Positions 28,165 to 29,072 of a stretch of 29,072 bases of DNA are shown here, one piece after another (the first letter of the stretch is position 1; every line of letters starts with the position of its first letter). Location of the stretch: contig CAJUOF010000312.1 of the NCBI GenBank assembly GCA_910587905.1, positions 1 to 29,072 on the forward strand, written 5' to 3'. A model generated the notes under the pieces. It was not told the origin of the DNA. It did not search any database and worked only from the letters and a program-made list of their open reading frames with translations. Source of the stretch: an uncultured Lachnospiraceae bacterium. GTDB lineage: Bacteria; Bacillota_A; Clostridia; Lachnospirales; Lachnospiraceae. Position numbers and translations under genes: made by a program.

Positions 28165-29072
28165 TGTCGTCAAAATTCCCCGCCTCCCGGTTTCTTTCGT
28201 ACAAGTTCCGAAATCTGTACTTCTCTTTGCCTCTGTCAAATCCCTGCACCTCCAAAATTGTCTCCACCCTCCTGCTCCCGTCCCGGCTCCTGCCAAGATG
28301 CACCATGAGATCGATGGCCGAGGCGATCTGCTCCCGGATCGCTGTCAGCGGAAGATTCCCGCCCATCATTGCCATGGTTTCCAGCCTTGCCATCATATCC
28401 CTTGCCGAGCGGGCGTGGCCCGTGGACATGGAACCGTCGTGCCCCGTATTCATGGCCTGCAGCATGTCCAGGCAGGCGCCGTCCCTCACCTCCCCGACGA
28501 TAATTCTGTCCGGCCGCATCCTGAGGGCCGTCTTGATCAGGTCTCTGATGGTGATCTCCCGCTCCCCCTCTCCGGCAGACCGCCTCGCCTCCAGGCGAAC
28601 CAGATTTTCCAGATTTTGAAGCTTAAGTTCCGCCGAGTCCTCAATGGTAATAATCCGTTCCCCAGAAGGGATCCACGCGGAAAGGGCGTTTAAAAAAGTC
28701 GTTTTTCCACTTCCCGTACCGCCGGAGACAAAGATGTTTTTCCGTTTCCGGACACTCTCTTTTAAAAACTCTGCCTCCTTCTCCGGCAGCATTCCCGTAT
28801 CCACCAGTTGTTCCAGAGAGAATCCTGTTTTTCCAAACTTCCGGATGGTCACCGCCGGGCCGTCAATCGCAGCCGCCCGCAGCACCACGTTGACTCTGGA
28901 ACCATCCTCCAGCCTGGCATCTACAATAGGATTGGCCTCGTTGACGGTCCGGTTCACCTTGGAAACCATCTGCTGAATCACATCCTCCAGCTTTTCCCTG
29001 GAGGAAAACCGTTTTCCGCTTCGAAACAGTCGTCCCCCTCTCTCCACAAAGATACAGTCCGGACCGTTGATC
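28007..29072 (-). CDS. cpaF: CpaF-type pilus assembly ATPase (5' end outside window)
   Basis: The visible 354 residues are the ATPase of the Tad pilus (also called TadA in other species), a cytosolic hexamer that drives Flp polymerisation. The frame enters at the right edge with INGPDCIFVERGGRL. Walker A is SGGTGSGKTTFLNAL, the Asp box IITIEDSAELKL, Walker B PDRIIVGEVRDG, and the His box NTGHDGSMSTGHA. The end is odd: after YRFRNLYERNREAGN the frame continues for about 53 residues across the start of tadB (GKGGGGGRHV and on) to a stop at 28007. This tail looks like readthrough sequence, not the usual CpaF end. Confidence 0.93.
   Translation of the reverse strand, partial: INGPDCIFVERGGRLFRSGKRFSSREKLEDVIQQMVSKVNRTVNEANPIVDARLEDGSRVNVVLRAAAIDGPAVTIRKFGKTGFSLEQLVDTGMLPEKEAEFLKESVRKRKNIFVSGGTGSGKTTFLNALSAWIPSGERIITIEDSAELKLQNLENLVRLEARRSAGEGEREITIRDLIKTALRMRPDRIIVGEVRDGACLDMLQAMNTGHDGSMSTGHARSARDMMARLETMAMMGGNLPLTAIREQIASAIDLMVHLGRSRDGSRRVETILEVQGFDRGKEKYRFRNLYERNREAGNFDDNGKGGGGGRHVCLPVLSEYSGIFSDAAVGSLSGTKHEKKRTLAERAEACRSV

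Noticed and set aside
1..29072. CRISPR array, tRNA, rRNA, complete insertion sequence or classical defence system
   Set aside because: No regularly spaced repeats, cloverleaf structures, transposase genes or restriction/toxin motifs were seen on either strand.

Overview
The window looks like a spore-forming member of the Clostridia, most probably Lachnospiraceae. It has roughly 50% GC and strong AGGAGG-type ribosome binding sites. It carries a SipL-type spore morphogenesis protein, a Firmicute-style Tad/Flp pilus locus (DUF5702, DUF6382-FHA, small TadE-like proteins) and two exact Spo0A boxes. No rRNA, tRNA, CRISPR array or complete insertion sequence was found.

Layout. 1-1431: the edge of a surface-glycan type cluster, with a family 2 glycosyltransferase start overlapped by a beta-propeller-like protein. 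1524-2878: a genetic scar in which the 5' end of a tyrosine integrase gene is joined to a secreted/surface protein gene that has lost its signal peptide. 3085-6465: a LacI-type regulator diverging from a three-gene sugar operon (ribokinase-like kinase, arabinose-5-phosphate-isomerase-like SIS protein, RbsD/FucU mutarotase), with a perfect palindromic operator between them. 6489-7511: a hemolysin III family membrane protein and a GIY-YIG protein. 7512-7886: a structured non-coding stretch. 7887-9945: a PrcB-domain lipoprotein plus SipL operon behind a sigma-E-like promoter. 9947-11853: C39-like peptidase and tRNA adenosine deaminase tadA. 11911-20911: mostly housekeeping or lineage-specific genes (coiled-coil membrane protein, small conserved protein, pgi, membrane protein, mtnN, TSCPD protein, murG, HIT protein, ssb, cytosolic histidine kinase). 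20321-29072: a leftward Tad pilus operon, running from cpaF (cut by the window edge) through tadB, tadC, flp, DUF5702, a TadE-like protein with two His/Cys modules, prepilin peptidase, TadE and DUF6382-FHA to a rhomboid protease.

How the genes work together. The sugar operon makes chemical sense as mutarotase, kinase and aldose/ketose phosphate isomerase feeding a pentose phosphate; all five catalytic positions known for E. coli KdsD are present, so D-arabinose via arabinose 5-phosphate is a testable guess. In the Tad locus, CpaF powers assembly through TadB/TadC; Flp and the TadE-like proteins are substrates of the small prepilin peptidase; the FHA protein and rhomboid protease are likely accessory or regulatory. 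Sporulation links are SipL, its sigma-E-like promoter, and Spo0A boxes upstream of an orphan histidine kinase and of a coiled-coil membrane protein.

The most unusual items are the integrase/surface-protein junction, the cpaF-tadB overlap of about 158 nt, the pilin-like protein with tandem H-x4-C/C-x2-C modules, the TadC with a roughly 195-residue outer domain, and the structured intergenic region at 7574-7743. All calls are from reading the sequence; no database search was run.
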